From the NCBI GenBank assembly GCA_001462255.1, contig LIUJ01000110.1, positions 1-8,082 of the forward strand: DNA of 8,082 bases. Reading direction: 5' to 3'. The stretch comes from Fibrobacteria bacterium GUT77 (GTDB taxonomy: Bacteria > Fibrobacterota > Chitinivibrionia > Chitinivibrionales > Chitinispirillaceae). Position 1 is the stretch's first letter. The number at the start of each line of letters is the position of its first letter. Positions 6,009 to 8,082 of this stretch are shown in pieces. Below the pieces are notes generated by a model. The model did not search any database. It was not told the origin of the DNA and saw nothing but the letters and a program-made list of their open reading frames with translations. Both the position numbers and the translations under genes were made by a program.

Positions 6009-7847
6009 TCACAAAATAAAAAACATTTCCCTATATTTCGGCAACGGCCACGCATCGTCCGGCACGCTACCCTCCAACGCGTCAACATACCGCCTAACGT
6101 TGTCCATCCGCGGCTTAATCTCTTTGAACAGATACGCCGCCCTATCCACTATCTCCATCCCGCGCGCTTTGTCCGCCGCCGCCGACAGGTCTTTAAGGCC
6201 CTTGCGGACGCGATAGATATCGGCGGTGAGCTTCTCAAACATCTCCTTGCGGTCTTCCAACGCGCCGTCCGCCATTTCAATGGTCATGTCGTCGGCCAGC
6301 ACCCGTAGCACCTCCAACCCGCTCGCGATATCCGTTTGATAATTGTAAGCGCTCGGCAATACCCGCGTGTCAACCATATCAATCAGCGTTTTAATCTCTA
6401 CGTCGAGCGTATTGCAATATCGGTTCAGCCGAGACTCGTACATTGCCGTGAGTTCCGCCTCCGATAATACCTTGCGGCATTTGAACAGATCAACGGTCTT
6501 AGGGGATATAAGCGCTTTAAGCGCTTCGTGTACGGACGCGGCGCTCGGCAAACCGCGCGTTTGCGCCTCCTTCGCCCATTCGGCGGAACGGCAATCGCCC
6601 TCAAAAAGTATCGGCTTAGATTCCTTGATCACGTCGGAGAGGACGCTTACCGCCGCGTCGGTTATATCCTGCTTACGGGTAGCAACGTCTACTTGTTGAT
6701 TATCGCCGCCGTCAGCGGTAGCGGCGGCGCGCTTATCGCCCTTGCCTTTGGCGAGTTCTTTCTTTATCCGTTCGCAAATCATCGCAATCGAATCAGCCAC
6801 TATCGTATTCATAACCGTAACGAACATCGAAAGATCCGCCGAGCTACCGGGTATTCTAAACACAAACGCTTCCCCCCAAATCGCGACGGAGGAGGTCTCA
6901 TTGCCATGGTACTTCCACTTAGCCGGAATACCGGCGTCGAGGTCGGCGAAATCCCGCTTTTTACCCTTTTCCGCTTTTCCGCCGGCTTCAATCGCGGCAA
7001 ATACATCGGTGAGCTCCTCACCTAAGGAGACACCGAGCGTGGCCAACGGTGCTTCATCGGCATAGAACCGGTTCTCGTTGCCGGCGGAAGCGACGACGGC
7101 GCATAACAAATCGCCGTAGCGATAAACGGCGTGTACCGCCGACGCCGCGATTATCAAAAAGAGCAGTTTTTCCTCACGGGTACCGCCTATGCTCAGCAGA
7201 TTGTCGTTTTTTTCGTTCGATATCGACTCAAGCGACAATCTGACGCTCTTTCCGCAACCGCGCATCCCCTTAAACGGCTTTTCGTGCGATAAGCAAACCA
7301 AATTGTTCCACAACGCGGTTTTTCTCATTATGTCCATGAATTTAGCGTTGTTGTCGACCGCGATATCCGACCTCTCGCCCGTTCTAACGAACACGTACCG
7401 GTTCAACGCGGTTTCGTCGCGACGTTCCGCGGCCGTAATATCAAGTTCGAATTTATCCGCCTCCGTTTTTACATCGCGCAAATATTTGAGCACGCGCTCC
7501 TTTACCGAATTGATGTGGCCTTCCGGCTGCCTATCACCCAACGGCGGCGCCCCTACGAGCGTGCGGCCGGTCAGCATGAGGTCGGCGCGCTCATTGTACC
7601 AATCCCTACCGACAAGCGTTATTTCCTGCTCTATATCGCAAAAAGAGCAAACGCTCTCCACATCGCGACCGAAGAGTTTGAGCAACTCTTTCGCGGCCGC
7701 GTTTAACGCGTAGTTGCTGTTCTTTAACGGCTCCAATCGCTCTTGCGTATCGCACATATCAACCCACGAGAAGCAACCGAACTCATTGGGCGCTATAGGG
7801 GCGGAAATGCCGGAAACGGAACGGGTTATATCGCTTCTGACGCTCAT
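6009..7847 (-). CDS. Type III glutamine synthetase homologue, N-terminally short, catalytic motifs lost (probable pseudoenzyme)
   Basis: The 612-residue product is clearly related to type III glutamine synthetase (GlnN, about 700-730 residues). Shared landmarks in order are LMLTGRTLVGAPP (90-102), LVCLSHEKPFKG (183-194), VVASAGNENRF (251-261), LGEELTDVF (275-283), VFRIPGSS (329-336), MNTIVADS (346-353), EWAKEAQTRGLP (423-434), and near the end DALEGSVPDDAWPLPKYREM. The first 150 or more residues of the family, including the HYTHWFQP segment, are absent. Catalytic motifs are replaced: the NEVAPxQHE region reads RDETALNRYV (143-152), GSGKHNNWSL reads GCGKSVRLSL (197-206), and DRNRTSPFAFTG reads YHGNETSSVAIWG (313-325). 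EQE (73-75) and R331 remain. The frame is fully open, so the protein is probably made and selected for something other than glutamine synthesis. The ribosome site before ATG 7847 is weak; M31 is an alternative start. Comparison motifs are from memory. Confidence 0.8.
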   Translation of the reverse strand: MSVRSDITRSVSGISAPIAPNEFGCFSWVDMCDTQERLEPLKNSNYALNAAAKELLKLFGRDVESVCSFCDIEQEITLVGRDWYNERADLMLTGRTLVGAPPLGDRQPEGHINSVKERVLKYLRDVKTEADKFELDITAAERRDETALNRYVFVRTGERSDIAVDNNAKFMDIMRKTALWNNLVCLSHEKPFKGMRGCGKSVRLSLESISNEKNDNLLSIGGTREEKLLFLIIAASAVHAVYRYGDLLCAVVASAGNENRFYADEAPLATLGVSLGEELTDVFAAIEAGGKAEKGKKRDFADLDAGIPAKWKYHGNETSSVAIWGEAFVFRIPGSSADLSMFVTVMNTIVADSIAMICERIKKELAKGKGDKRAAATADGGDNQQVDVATRKQDITDAAVSVLSDVIKESKPILFEGDCRSAEWAKEAQTRGLPSAASVHEALKALISPKTVDLFKCRKVLSEAELTAMYESRLNRYCNTLDVEIKTLIDMVDTRVLPSAYNYQTDIASGLEVLRVLADDMTIEMADGALEDRKEMFEKLTADIYRVRKGLKDLSAAADKARGMEIVDRAAYLFKEIKPRMDNVRRYVDALEGSVPDDAWPLPKYREMFFIL

Positions 7848-7955
7848 TGTTTGTATCCGCTTTCTAAGTTACAAGTTCGGCTGTGAAACATAGACAGATT
7901 TTACGACAATTCAATAATATACATCACAACGAGGCTGTAGTGCATATTTTTTGTT

Positions 7956-7982
7956 AAAATAGGCGTTGCCGGAAACCGCGCC
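7956..7982 (-). terminator. Possible intrinsic terminator
   Basis: Read on the minus strand, GGCG-CGG, a TTT loop and CCG, then a 4-base bulge and CGCC, form a 7-base-pair hairpin followed by TATTTT. It begins 6 bases after the stop of the partial minus-strand frame at the right edge. The T-run is short and the stem is bulged, so it is a weak candidate, supported by position. Confidence 0.35.
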
Positions 7983-7988
7983 CCCCTC

Positions 7989-8082
7989 CTACCTGTCGGT
8001 TAGCGGTATAAACGCCCTCTCCTCAGAAACGCTCTTGTACGCCGGCCTCATAATCCGCCCGCCGCAAATGATCTCCTCTATC
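7989..8082 (-). CDS. 3' end of an unidentified minus-strand gene
   Basis: A minus-strand frame enters from the right edge and runs 30 residues to a TAG at 7989-7991, with EEIICGGRIMRPAYKSVSEE followed by a short tail. The GC-rich third positions resemble neighbouring genes, and a hairpin with a short T-run lies just after the stop. The family is not recognisable from so short a piece. An overlapping plus-strand frame (7963 to the edge) is also open, so strand assignment is tentative. Confidence 0.35.
   Translation of the reverse strand, partial: IEEIICGGRIMRPAYKSVSEERAFIPLTDR

Noticed and set aside
5930..6088. Extended murB N-terminus of 53 extra residues.
   Set aside because: The extension overlaps the end of the upstream gene, is rich in arginine and cysteine with no MurB similarity, and MurB conservation begins at ATG 5929.
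6510..6526. Repeated palindrome AAGCGCTT-T-AAGCGCTT.
   Set aside because: It lies inside conserved coding sequence (HEALKALISP) and is explained by alanine, leucine and lysine codons; no second copy was noticed elsewhere.
6528..7025. Plus-strand 165-codon frame across the glutamine synthetase-like gene.
   Set aside because: It is a shadow of the minus-strand gene, which has clear family similarity over the same stretch.
7963..8082. Plus-strand open frame reaching the right edge, with a possible TTG start at 7966.
   Set aside because: No ribosome site is visible, and the opposite strand has a frame followed by a hairpin and a short T-run, which is the better explanation; not fully excluded.

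Overview
The window looks like chromosomal DNA of an anaerobic, gut-type bacterium using the standard bacterial code with ordinary Shine-Dalgarno starts. The gene set (divergent polysaccharide deacetylase, TrpB2-type tryptophan synthase beta chain, type III glutamine synthetase relative, MurB, glyoxalase-II-like hydrolase, Xer recombinase) would fit a treponeme-like spirochaete or an anaerobic firmicute. This is inferred from family membership; no marker gene here fixes the phylum.

Layout. Positions 1-3370 are read on the + strand: the 3' end of a divergent polysaccharide deacetylase; an AT-rich patch with an MNT nucleotidyltransferase antitoxin and a 20-codon stump of its HEPN toxin; a TrpB2-like gene that has lost its catalytic core by an in-frame deletion; a small single-span membrane protein; then hisC and hisB, two consecutive steps of histidine synthesis. 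Positions 3363-7847 are read on the - strand, in transcription order: a diverged, N-terminally short type III glutamine synthetase homologue, murB, a metallo-beta-lactamase-fold hydrolase, and a XerC/XerD-type tyrosine recombinase whose end overlaps the end of hisB by 8 bases. At the right edge the 3' tip of another - strand gene ends in a possible terminator.

How the genes relate. hisC and hisB probably form one transcript. murB supplies UDP-MurNAc for peptidoglycan and the Xer protein probably resolves chromosome dimers, so the - strand block mixes core cell functions with the glutamine synthetase relative.

The notable theme is gene decay or repurposing. The HEPN toxin is cut to 20 residues, TrpB2 has lost roughly 300 internal residues in frame, the deacetylase has weak versions of its family motifs, and the glutamine synthetase homologue keeps the family's structural segments while losing its main catalytic motifs over a fully open 612-codon frame. 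The last is the best candidate for something undescribed: a glutamine-synthetase-III pseudoenzyme. Together these would fit a host-associated bacterium undergoing genome reduction, but that is inference from one window. No tRNA, rRNA, CRISPR array or insertion sequence was seen.
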